This document shows, piece by piece, positions 1 to 5,248 of a stretch of DNA of 5,248 nucleotides. Made by a program: the position numbers and the translations under genes. Each line of letters opens with the position of its first letter. The first letter of the stretch is position 1. A model generated the notes under the pieces. The model was not told the origin of the DNA and ran no database searches. It saw only the letters and a list, made by a program, of their open reading frames with translations. Source of the DNA: Fidelibacterota bacterium (lineage in GTDB: Bacteria > Fidelibacterota > UBA2242); contig QNCV01000199.1 of assembly GCA_003645845.1 (NCBI GenBank), forward strand, positions 1 to 5,248, in the 5' to 3' direction.

Positions 1-2
1 AT

Positions 3-785
3 TTTCATTCTATTCAATGGGGTCCTGACGACGTATTAACGGCCTCTCCGGATCGCTGGGACAATTCATCCATCTGGACCGGTGATGTTGTACGAATTAA
101 GAATGGTTTCCTGATGTTCTATACTTCCCGCAATCTGGAAACCGATGACGGGAAAACTCAACATATTGGCGCAGCCTATGCAGACCGGATCAATGCAGTG
201 AAATGGCAACCGATTCCGGATTTTCGATTGAGACCTGACGGAATTAACTATGCCTCCTGCGGAATCCCGGAGGATGTTACGATCCACGCCTGGCGGGATC
301 CCTTTCTGCTTCGGCATCTGGGACAAACATATATGCTTGTATCGGCCAAGTCCGTTAGACATCCGATTAAACAAAATGGCGTTGTCGCGTTATTGCGTTC
401 CGGCGATGGAACTTTTAAAAACTGGGATTATCTGAATCCGGTTGCCGCGCCCGGTTATTATTCCGAGATGGAGGTCTCCCAACTGCTAAAAAATCCTGAC
501 GGTGGTCTCGAACTAGTGTTCTCTACCGGTCCAAAGTATGACAGCACACCGCATAATAGTGGAACTGGCGGCCTGTATCGTATTCATTTGGATGAAAATC
601 TATCAGTAAGATCAGAGCCCGAATTATTATATTCATTTCAGAGCGGCTTATACGCTTGCCGGATTATTCCGGAAATGGAAGGCGAAATTGTTGGATTCGA
701 TCATCGCACCGGCGGTATTCGGGCCAGCGGAATTAAGACGGGATTTCAGTATGTCGATAGAAATTTTAACAACTGGAGAGTATAG
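3..785 (+). CDS. GH32/GH68-like (clan GH-J) beta-propeller glycosidase, 5'-truncated by window edge
   Basis: The reading frame is open from base 3, so the gene begins left of the window; the ATG at 114 is internal (context LMFYTS) and not the true start. The visible 260 residues look like a five-bladed beta-propeller of the invertase/levansucrase type. Seen in order: a WTGDVVRIKNGFLMFYTS strand pair typical of blade 1-2 (about 75-127), the AWRDPF motif whose Asp (297-299) matches the transition-state stabiliser of the RDP motif, and YYSEMEVSQ (456-482), whose first or second Glu is the likely acid/base. The nucleophile Asp, which lies near the N-terminus in this clan, is off the window. The protein ends soon after the last blade and has no C-terminal beta-sandwich of classical GH32, so it resembles the short single-domain enzymes. 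Likely substrate is a fructoside or a related small glycoside, but GH43/GH130-like specificity cannot be excluded. Cellular location is unknown because the N-terminus is missing. The deaminase gene follows 26 bases downstream. Confidence 0.75.
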   Translation, partial: FHSIQWGPDDVLTASPDRWDNSSIWTGDVVRIKNGFLMFYTSRNLETDDGKTQHIGAAYADRINAVKWQPIPDFRLRPDGINYASCGIPEDVTIHAWRDPFLLRHLGQTYMLVSAKSVRHPIKQNGVVALLRSGDGTFKNWDYLNPVAAPGYYSEMEVSQLLKNPDGGLELVFSTGPKYDSTPHNSGTGGLYRIHLDENLSVRSEPELLYSFQSGLYACRIIPEMEGEIVGFDHRTGGIRASGIKTGFQYVDRNFNNWRV

Positions 786-811
786 ACAATCAATACAATT
801 TAAGATTAGGT

Positions 812-1222
812 ATGAAAAAAATTAAACTCACTCATCAAGACACTGAACTTATTCAAACCGCCATTGATACTGCCGACCGTCTTTATTATCAGGGCAAGCA
901 TGAAGTTGCAGCGGCTATCCGCACAGCTGATAACAATATATACACCGGTATTCATATCGAAACCCAAATTGATTGGGCCGATGTCTGCGGCGAGGTAGCG
1001 GCTTTAAGTTGCATGGTTGCCAACGGTCATCGCGACTTAGAAACAATTGTTGCCGTCTGGAAAAGCCCGGAAGGTAAATATTTTCTGTTATCCCCCTGCG
1101 GACGCTGCCGGGAACTGATATACGAATTTAATAAGAACACATGGGTCATTACAGGAACCCTTGAAAAACCGTTCAAGGTCAAAATAACAGACCTGCTTCC
1201 GTTACGAACATGGGATTATTAA
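812..1222 (+). CDS. Cytidine deaminase-fold protein, blasticidin-S-deaminase-like
   Basis: This 136-residue protein has the length and motifs of the homotetrameric zinc-dependent cytidine deaminases, which hydrolytically deaminate a cytosine-type ring in the cytoplasm. The zinc site is complete: Cys59-Gly60-Glu61 (986-994), with Glu61 as the proton shuttle, and Pro95-Cys96-Gly-Arg-Cys99-Arg (from 1094). The C-terminal stretch ITDLLPLRTWDY resembles the end of blasticidin-S deaminase. The substrate loop is unusual: where cytidine deaminases carry N-x-E-N for ribose binding, this protein reads IHIETQ (about residues 47-52), keeping the Glu but replacing the first Asn with His. The motif is also CGE instead of the usual CAE or HAE. 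True cytidine is therefore an uncertain substrate, and another nucleoside or aminopyrimidine is possible. The ATG at 812 is the natural start, but an AGG only one base ahead is a poor ribosome site, so translation may be coupled to the gene 26 bases upstream. Confidence 0.88.
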   Translation: MKKIKLTHQDTELIQTAIDTADRLYYQGKHEVAAAIRTADNNIYTGIHIETQIDWADVCGEVAALSCMVANGHRDLETIVAVWKSPEGKYFLLSPCGRCRELIYEFNKNTWVITGTLEKPFKVKITDLLPLRTWDY

Positions 1223-1224
1223 TG

Positions 1225-2781
1225 TCATTTCAAGCGGTTCCATTTTCGGTATGTCGCGGCTAAATCCATGCTTCGCAAAAAGAAATAGTGCCGGTTCTCA
1301 TCCTTCTCGCCGGCCTTGAGCTCGGCGGCAACATTTTCGACAATTAATGGAATGTCTTTCACCGCCGTCCCGGCAAAAACATTCAGGAACAGCGGGCCTT
1401 CCTCCGGAGCATTTTTCACGTATTTTCGGATTGATTCGGCGCTATCGTTCAATTTAACACTTCCGATATGAAAGGTTTCGCCATCCATGTGATATTCATA
1501 AGGGCCGATGCCTTTGGGACATATCCCGGCATATCCGCTGTTTATCATATAGGGCTGTATTCGCCAGGCAATGGCTTCGGATTCCTCCATCTGCTTCATC
1601 GTTACAATTCCCGCACGACGCATATAGCCGGCCGTGAAATCGCAATAATACTCAAAAGCGCTAAACCGGTCACTCGACGGATGCCCGTCGCTAACCATGG
1701 CGACCAATTCATCACCGGGTATCTGTTGTTTATACCAATCAAACAGTCGCGGCGCCAGATCAATCAATCCGGGATTTACCACCCAACTGATAGGAATCGC
1801 GCCGGTTCTTTGCGTAGTCATGATTGTATCGGGTTCATAAACCATGGAATGCAACAGATTGTCGCCATCGGCAATGAAAAATGAAATATATACCCCGTTC
1901 TCATGAAGCTGCGCCGGCTTCGGCTCCGGGTATGTTCCCCCTGTTGATGGAAACGATGAATGAACCGTCATATTTTCGACGGAAATATAGGGCACCATGA
2001 AATAGCCCAATTTCATAAAAAGGGCGTCTGCCCAGCGTTCATCGGTCCAGCCGAGAATCGGTGTCCCGGGAGCATACCGATCTAACACATTTCCGTAATA
2101 TTCCTTCTCTTCTTCATCCGTAATATCGAGATAAAAGCTGAAAAGACAGTTTGCCACAACATAATCTTTGTTTGCCGCTCCCCAGCTCTTTTCATCGAGA
2201 GTCATATGTGACCAGGTAAATGCAAAATCCCGGTTTGCACCTGACATCCAGTGCGACAATAACCAGTCCAGGCATTGAATATTATCCTTAAATTGCAGCT
2301 TTCTCATATCAATAATAACGGGGTATTTTGTTGAAAGTTCTTCGGCGATTTCAGGAGAAACGACCAATCCGTCCGTCTGTCCGGCAATGGTCGTGGCGGC
2401 TTCAATCGTAGCCTGCTCAAGTCCGGGATCCCAGATAATCAACCCTTTGATATAATCCCTATACCGTCGAACCATTCCGGAAAATCCGGGGCGTTCGACA
2501 TCATTGCCGGCATTCTGATATTTTGTCGGAATATCCTGATATAATTCCGTTAAATACCGCTCGGACACATGAGCCTGATTCGCACCGCCGCCTTTGTTAT
2601 CATGGCAATATGTATTTATCACATAAATTTTATCCGAAGACTGCCGGTTGACAATTCCCTGCAATACACAAGCAGCAATCTGTCCATCCATTTTGTCAAA
2701 TCTCAGATCAACAACGGAAAGAGATTTAACGGGTATCTCAACCTTGGGATATTGAAAAGTTCGGTCCGGAAATTTTCTCAT
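1225..2781 (-). CDS. GxGYxYP-type putative glycoside hydrolase, no signal peptide
   Basis: The 518-residue product matches the layout I recall for the GxGYxYP family, a group of putative glycoside hydrolases of unproven activity. The N-terminal part (20-55) reads SLSVVDLRFDKMDGQIAACV followed by LQGIVNR, the family's hallmark opening. A middle region with ILGWTDERW and NMTVHSSFPS (242-278) leads into the C-terminal domain, with FFIADGDNLLHSM (301-313; DGDN at 1869-1858) and ISWVVNPGLIDLAP (331-344). These acidic residues are plausible catalytic candidates. At the place of the namesake motif the protein reads VSDGHPSSD (363-371, 1695-1669), so that motif appears lost or remodelled. The N-terminus (MRKFPDRTFQYPK) is not hydrophobic, so the protein is probably cytoplasmic, whereas many relatives I recall are exported. 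It is the last gene of the minus-strand operon, 3 bases after the barrel gene, with a purine-rich AGAGGGGG upstream of its ATG. Its stop lies 2 bases from the opposing deaminase stop. Substrate is unknown. Confidence 0.78.
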   Translation of the reverse strand: MRKFPDRTFQYPKVEIPVKSLSVVDLRFDKMDGQIAACVLQGIVNRQSSDKIYVINTYCHDNKGGGANQAHVSERYLTELYQDIPTKYQNAGNDVERPGFSGMVRRYRDYIKGLIIWDPGLEQATIEAATTIAGQTDGLVVSPEIAEELSTKYPVIIDMRKLQFKDNIQCLDWLLSHWMSGANRDFAFTWSHMTLDEKSWGAANKDYVVANCLFSFYLDITDEEEKEYYGNVLDRYAPGTPILGWTDERWADALFMKLGYFMVPYISVENMTVHSSFPSTGGTYPEPKPAQLHENGVYISFFIADGDNLLHSMVYEPDTIMTTQRTGAIPISWVVNPGLIDLAPRLFDWYKQQIPGDELVAMVSDGHPSSDRFSAFEYYCDFTAGYMRRAGIVTMKQMEESEAIAWRIQPYMINSGYAGICPKGIGPYEYHMDGETFHIGSVKLNDSAESIRKYVKNAPEEGPLFLNVFAGTAVKDIPLIVENVAAELKAGEKDENRHYFFLRSMDLAATYRKWNRLK

Positions 2782-2784
2782 AAA

Positions 2785-4008
2785 TTAAAATCGCCCCCTC
2801 TTTTGAATCGCCAGCAGACATTCGATTGTCGATTCCGCGCCGGAATTGAAATTCACTTCTGCTGGGGTATTGATTCCATCATAACAACGACCGGTTGACG
2901 GATCATACATTGGTGTATTGGCCGGATTGTTCCCACTAAACCAGGAAAAGACCTTTTCCGCTTTCGCCAAATAAGTTTCCTCACCTGTAATATCGAAGAG
3001 TAATTTCATTCCGCCGTATATTGAATGAATTCCATAGGCGATCTGGGGAAATTGATTCATTGAATATGACCCGTCCGTTGAAAGAGTGATATCCCATGGA
3101 AATTCACTGCTAATAAAAAATGATACAAAATTATCCGCCCATCTGCGGACACTGTTCAGATACTTTTCGTTTTTTGTAATCTGATATACTTTCAATAAAG
3201 CAGTGGACTGATTGTTGCCCCAATCATGCCAGACATTTTGCCAGCAGAAGTACATGCCGTTCAACGGACTTTCTGCATTGTCATACTGATATTCAACCAA
3301 ACCGTCGGCTATTTTGCGAATTTCATCTTCATAGTCAAAATCCCCCCGACCGTGGAGTTTTGTCAAAACCAATAACAGTTCGCTGTTTATGTCCGGCGCA
3401 TTCCGGATCAACCATGTGGGCCGCGGTCCCAGATCGGTCTCAATTTTGACAGGATAATTTGTCAGAATACTATCCAGGTGAGCATCCATTGAATGGAGTC
3501 GCTCGGCCACTCTCCGCTCAAGCATTTGATCCACCGGATATTTTTGTAAAATCATATACGCTGCCGCCAGCCCGCGCAGACCCCGAACCGCCCACCATTG
3601 AAATTCGGCAGTGCTGGTTCGATATGTTTTATTTATCTCCCCGTCGGCGTGAATGAAATTATACCACAGACCATCGTCCCGGCTCATATAGAGCAGAAAG
3701 CGAGTCATGCCATCTGCGACAGAAAGTAAATCCTTACGACCATATTGACATATTTCAGTTTCGAGGACTTCCATAAAGCGCCCGACGTCATCGACACAGC
3801 TGATTCCCTCCTGATCCGCGACCACCGGCCGATAATCCGGCGCATCGGCATAGATATAAATGAAATGCAGCCGCTCATCGTCGACCTTTATACTGTCAAC
3901 CAAACTGAGTGCGTGATTCAAATTTATTGGTGACGTAGGAGATTCAATCCCGGGTTTGCCGCAAAAACAAAACAGCATCAGTAATACCATTATGAAACCG
4001 ATTTTCAT
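2785..4008 (-). CDS. Exported (alpha/alpha)6-barrel protein, putative glycosidase partner of GH130
   Basis: The 407-residue protein starts with Lys2 and a hydrophobic stretch (residues 4-16) ending in Cys14 and Cys16, then a Gly/Pro/Ser linker. This is a signal peptide and possibly a lipoprotein signal, although Phe at -1 of either Cys is not a standard lipobox. The rest is helical with many aromatic and acidic residues, as in six-hairpin (alpha/alpha)6 barrels. Two motifs stand out: CVDDVGR (71-77, DDVGR at 3792-3778), and the C-terminal block from WFSGNNPANTPMYDP (356-370) through TGRCYDG (372-378) to NSGAEST (388-394). From memory, matching motifs (TTDDNAR and W-F-x-G-x-N with GGCYDG and NQGAEST) occur in the helical domain of proteins encoded beside GH130 enzymes and often fused to glycosyltransferases; here no glycosyltransferase is attached. 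The ATG directly abuts the TAG of the GH130 gene with no gap, which implies translational coupling. An ATG at residue 7 is a weaker alternative start. Activity is unknown; a glycosidase or sugar-binding role is inferred. Confidence 0.72.
   Translation of the reverse strand: MKIGFIMVLLMLFCFCGKPGIESPTSPINLNHALSLVDSIKVDDERLHFIYIYADAPDYRPVVADQEGISCVDDVGRFMEVLETEICQYGRKDLLSVADGMTRFLLYMSRDDGLWYNFIHADGEINKTYRTSTAEFQWWAVRGLRGLAAAYMILQKYPVDQMLERRVAERLHSMDAHLDSILTNYPVKIETDLGPRPTWLIRNAPDINSELLLVLTKLHGRGDFDYEDEIRKIADGLVEYQYDNAESPLNGMYFCWQNVWHDWGNNQSTALLKVYQITKNEKYLNSVRRWADNFVSFFISSEFPWDITLSTDGSYSMNQFPQIAYGIHSIYGGMKLLFDITGEETYLAKAEKVFSWFSGNNPANTPMYDPSTGRCYDGINTPAEVNFNSGAESTIECLLAIQKRGRF
2794..2801 (-). 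promoter_or_regulatory. Probable ribosome binding site of the GxGYxYP gene
   Basis: Read on the minus strand this is AGAGGGGG, the only strong purine run before the ATG at 2781, 12 bases from it. It lies inside the last codons (Lys-Arg-Gly) of the upstream barrel gene. The spacing is long for a Shine-Dalgarno site, so coupling to termination of the upstream gene, whose stop is 3 bases before the ATG, may matter as much. Confidence 0.4.
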
Positions 4009-4920
4009 CTACACCAACCAATCGGATTTTTCAAAAACGACATCGGATTTCTTTACGGTCGCTACTCCGGTCACCGTATCGGCGCCGGCATAAATGACAA
4101 CATACTCATCTGCTGTTTCCACCGTGGCGCAACTAAAAATAACATTGGGAACAAAGCCGTTGATCTCCCAGTCCAGTTCCGGCTCGATTACCGGTCTCGA
4201 TTGGCGGGCCAGGACTTTACCGGGATTTTCATAATCCAATAAAGCCGCTCCCAGCCGATAGGCATTGATTTTATCGACGGCATGATAAAACAAAAGCCAG
4301 CCTTTCGGGTGATGGACCGGTGGACCGGCAATTCCGATTCGGACACATTGCCAGTCATCATCAATCGTCCGCATAATGATCTGATGATCGGTAAAGGTTT
4401 TTAAATCTTTGGTTTTCGCCAGCCAGATATTCGGATGCCGACGGTGTAAAAAAAGATACTCATCACCAATTTTTTGCGGAAAAAAGGCGGAATTCTTATT
4501 TTCCTCATCCAGTAGGACTCCATGTCTGTCCCAATGAATCAGATCGTTACTCGTCGCCAGACAGATCCGGTAATCACCCGGAAATCGCCCGCCGAAGCCG
4601 GTGTAGGTCATATAAAATGTATCTTCAATTTTAACAATACGCGGATCCTCCGGACCGCGCAGTTCCTGGGGAACATCATTTTTCAGAATCGGTTCCGGCC
4701 GCCGTTCCCAGTGGATCAGATCACGACTCGCAGCATAGCCCAGATTATTGATATAGTCCCCATATTTTTCATGGCCTCCAATATCCGTTGCCCGGTAGAT
4801 ATAGTGGAAAACTCCGTTTTCATAAACTGCGGCGCCATTGAAAACGGCGGCTGCTTCCCAGGGATGTTCCGGAATCGGTTCCAGGACAGGTTTGTCAGAA
4901 ATTCTCTTTAACTTGATCAT
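4009..4920 (-). CDS. GH130 family beta-mannoside phosphorylase
   Basis: The 303-residue protein is a full-length single-domain GH130 five-bladed propeller. Family members cleave a beta-mannoside with inorganic phosphate to give alpha-mannose 1-phosphate; a few relatives hydrolyse instead. Motifs in order: VFNGAAVY (26-33), YIYRATD (40-46), GPEDPRI (89-95) with Asp92 (4647-4645) as the expected proton donor, FFPQKIGDEYLFLHRRHPNIW (146-166), RIGIAGPPV (194-202), GWLLFYHAVD (207-216), YRLGAALLD (221-229), GFVPNVIFSCA (255-265) and IYAGADT (276-282). The retained Lys150, His159-Arg160-Arg161, His213 and Arg222 fit a phosphate-binding phosphorylase better than a hydrolase, but this is inference. 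Length and absence of extensions suggest the mannooligosaccharide or mannobiose phosphorylase subgroups, without allowing a linkage call. There is no signal peptide, so it acts in the cytoplasm. The start is preceded by purine-rich AAAGAAGAG (4931-4923), close to the ATG. The kinase gene ends 11 bases upstream, and the barrel gene begins at the next base after its TAG. Confidence 0.92.
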   Translation of the reverse strand: MIKLKRISDKPVLEPIPEHPWEAAAVFNGAAVYENGVFHYIYRATDIGGHEKYGDYINNLGYAASRDLIHWERRPEPILKNDVPQELRGPEDPRIVKIEDTFYMTYTGFGGRFPGDYRICLATSNDLIHWDRHGVLLDEENKNSAFFPQKIGDEYLFLHRRHPNIWLAKTKDLKTFTDHQIIMRTIDDDWQCVRIGIAGPPVHHPKGWLLFYHAVDKINAYRLGAALLDYENPGKVLARQSRPVIEPELDWEINGFVPNVIFSCATVETADEYVVIYAGADTVTGVATVKKSDVVFEKSDWLV

Positions 4921-4931
4921 AACTCTTCTTT

Positions 4932-5248
4932 CTAAGTTTCCATGTTTGACTGAATATACTCGTTCAATTTGGCGACTGTCGGCAAACCGCTCATCGCTCC
5001 GTAATGCATTGCAGTGAAAGCGCCGGCGGCATTTGCCCGGCAGCCGATTTTATACAGTTCATCCTTAGATAATGTCCTGGGCTGTTTTCCGGTTGAAAGA
5101 ATCCCATCGATCAACGCCGCCATGAAGGCATCGCCGCAGCCGGTCGTATCGACCGCTTTAACGGAAAATCCGGGGATTCTACATTCATGAGTAGCGGACT
5201 TCAAAACACAGCCATCTGACCCCAGGGTAATGGCAACGATTTGAGTTG
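4932..5248 (-). CDS. PfkB/ribokinase-family sugar kinase, C-terminal part (5' end off the window)
   Basis: The frame is open to the right edge of the window, so only the last 104 or so codons are seen. The TTG at 5204 is an internal codon, since the frame continues upstream with family-like sequence (VAITLGSDGCVLKS). The PfkB C-terminal signature DTTGCGDAF is present (5150-5124); its Asp (5132-5130) is the expected catalytic base, and the usual GAGD anion hole is GCGD. The segment NAAGAFTAMHYGAMSGLPT matches the helix and loop that close the ATP site. The family uses ATP to phosphorylate fructose, ribose, 2-keto-3-deoxygluconate, nucleosides or similar compounds in the cytoplasm. The sugar-binding lid and N-terminal domain are missing, so the substrate cannot be assigned. 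As the first visible gene of the operon feeding into the GH130 gene 11 bases on, it probably phosphorylates a sugar released by the pathway, for instance a hexose. Confidence 0.9.
   Translation of the reverse strand, partial: TQIVAITLGSDGCVLKSATHECRIPGFSVKAVDTTGCGDAFMAALIDGILSTGKQPRTLSKDELYKIGCRANAAGAFTAMHYGAMSGLPTVAKLNEYIQSNMET

Larger units (their letters stand above)
1225..5248 (-). other. Four-gene minus-strand operon (kinase, GH130, barrel protein, GxGYxYP protein)
   Basis: Four genes run in the same direction with gaps of 11, 0 and 3 bases, leaving no room for internal promoters or terminators outside coding sequence. The promoter must lie beyond the right edge. Three of the four families act on carbohydrates or sugars (kinase, phosphorylase, putative glycosidase) and the fourth carries a motif set I associate with GH130 neighbourhoods. 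I infer one transcript for use of a mannose-containing glycan or glycoside. No transporter or regulator is visible in the window. Confidence 0.8.

Noticed and set aside
114..116. ATG at 114 as the start of the glycosidase
   Set aside because: The frame stays open and family-like back to base 3, including the conserved WTGDVV strand, so the ATG is internal.
66..374. A 102-codon minus-strand frame opposite the left-edge glycosidase
   Set aside because: The plus strand reads as conserved propeller sequence here, including AWRDPF, so this is a shadow frame.
1221..1229. Small inverted repeat AATG-T-CATT at the convergent junction as a terminator
   Set aside because: Four base pairs with a one-base loop cannot form a stable hairpin, and no T-run follows.
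1468..1884. A 138-codon plus-strand reading frame opposite the GxGYxYP gene
   Set aside because: It lies wholly within the well-supported minus-strand gene, matches no family I know, and has shadow-frame composition.
2569..2898. A 109-codon plus-strand frame spanning the junction of the barrel and GxGYxYP genes
   Set aside because: It covers the ends of two well-supported genes on the other strand, with no motif of its own.
4522..4911. A 129-codon plus-strand reading frame opposite the GH130 gene
   Set aside because: The opposite strand carries clear GH130 motifs through the same bases, and this frame shows no recognisable domain.
5202..5204. TTG at 5204 as the start of the kinase
   Set aside because: The frame continues to the window edge with typical PfkB sequence (VAITLGSDGC), so the real start is off the window.

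Overview
The window is 5,248 bases of gene-dense bacterial DNA of moderate GC (a little under half by eye). It holds six protein genes in two convergent blocks, four on the minus strand and two on the plus strand, and the genes at both edges are cut by the window. Gaps between genes are 0 to 26 bases, so essentially no non-coding DNA is present. I see no RNA gene, mobile element, CRISPR array or obvious repeat. The signal-peptide protein, the GxGYxYP-type protein and the GH130 enzyme suggest an uncultured Gram-negative polysaccharide or glycoside degrader of the wider FCB or PVC groups. That placement is inference from gene families only.

Plus strand: a clan GH-J (GH32/GH68-like) five-bladed beta-propeller glycosidase, missing its N-terminus at the left edge (3-785). 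After 26 bases comes a small zinc-dependent cytidine deaminase-fold protein (812-1222), closest by eye to the blasticidin-S-deaminase-like branch. Its stop lies 2 bases from the stop of the opposing block.

Minus strand, in transcription order from the right edge: the C-terminal part of a PfkB/ribokinase-family sugar kinase (5248-4932), a GH130-type mannoside phosphorylase (4920-4009), a secreted or lipid-anchored (alpha/alpha)6-barrel protein (4008-2785), and a GxGYxYP-type putative glycoside hydrolase without a signal peptide (2781-1225). Spacings are 11, 0 and 3 bases, so this is almost certainly one operon.

Together the minus-strand genes look like a small glycan-use module. The exported barrel protein would act on a glycan or glycoconjugate outside the cytoplasm. 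The leaderless GH130 enzyme would phosphorolyse a beta-mannoside in the cytoplasm, and the PfkB kinase would phosphorylate a released sugar. The role of the GxGYxYP protein is unknown. Points worth a second look are the barrel protein as an uncharacterised GH130 partner, the loss of the namesake motif in the GxGYxYP protein, and the altered substrate pocket of the deaminase.
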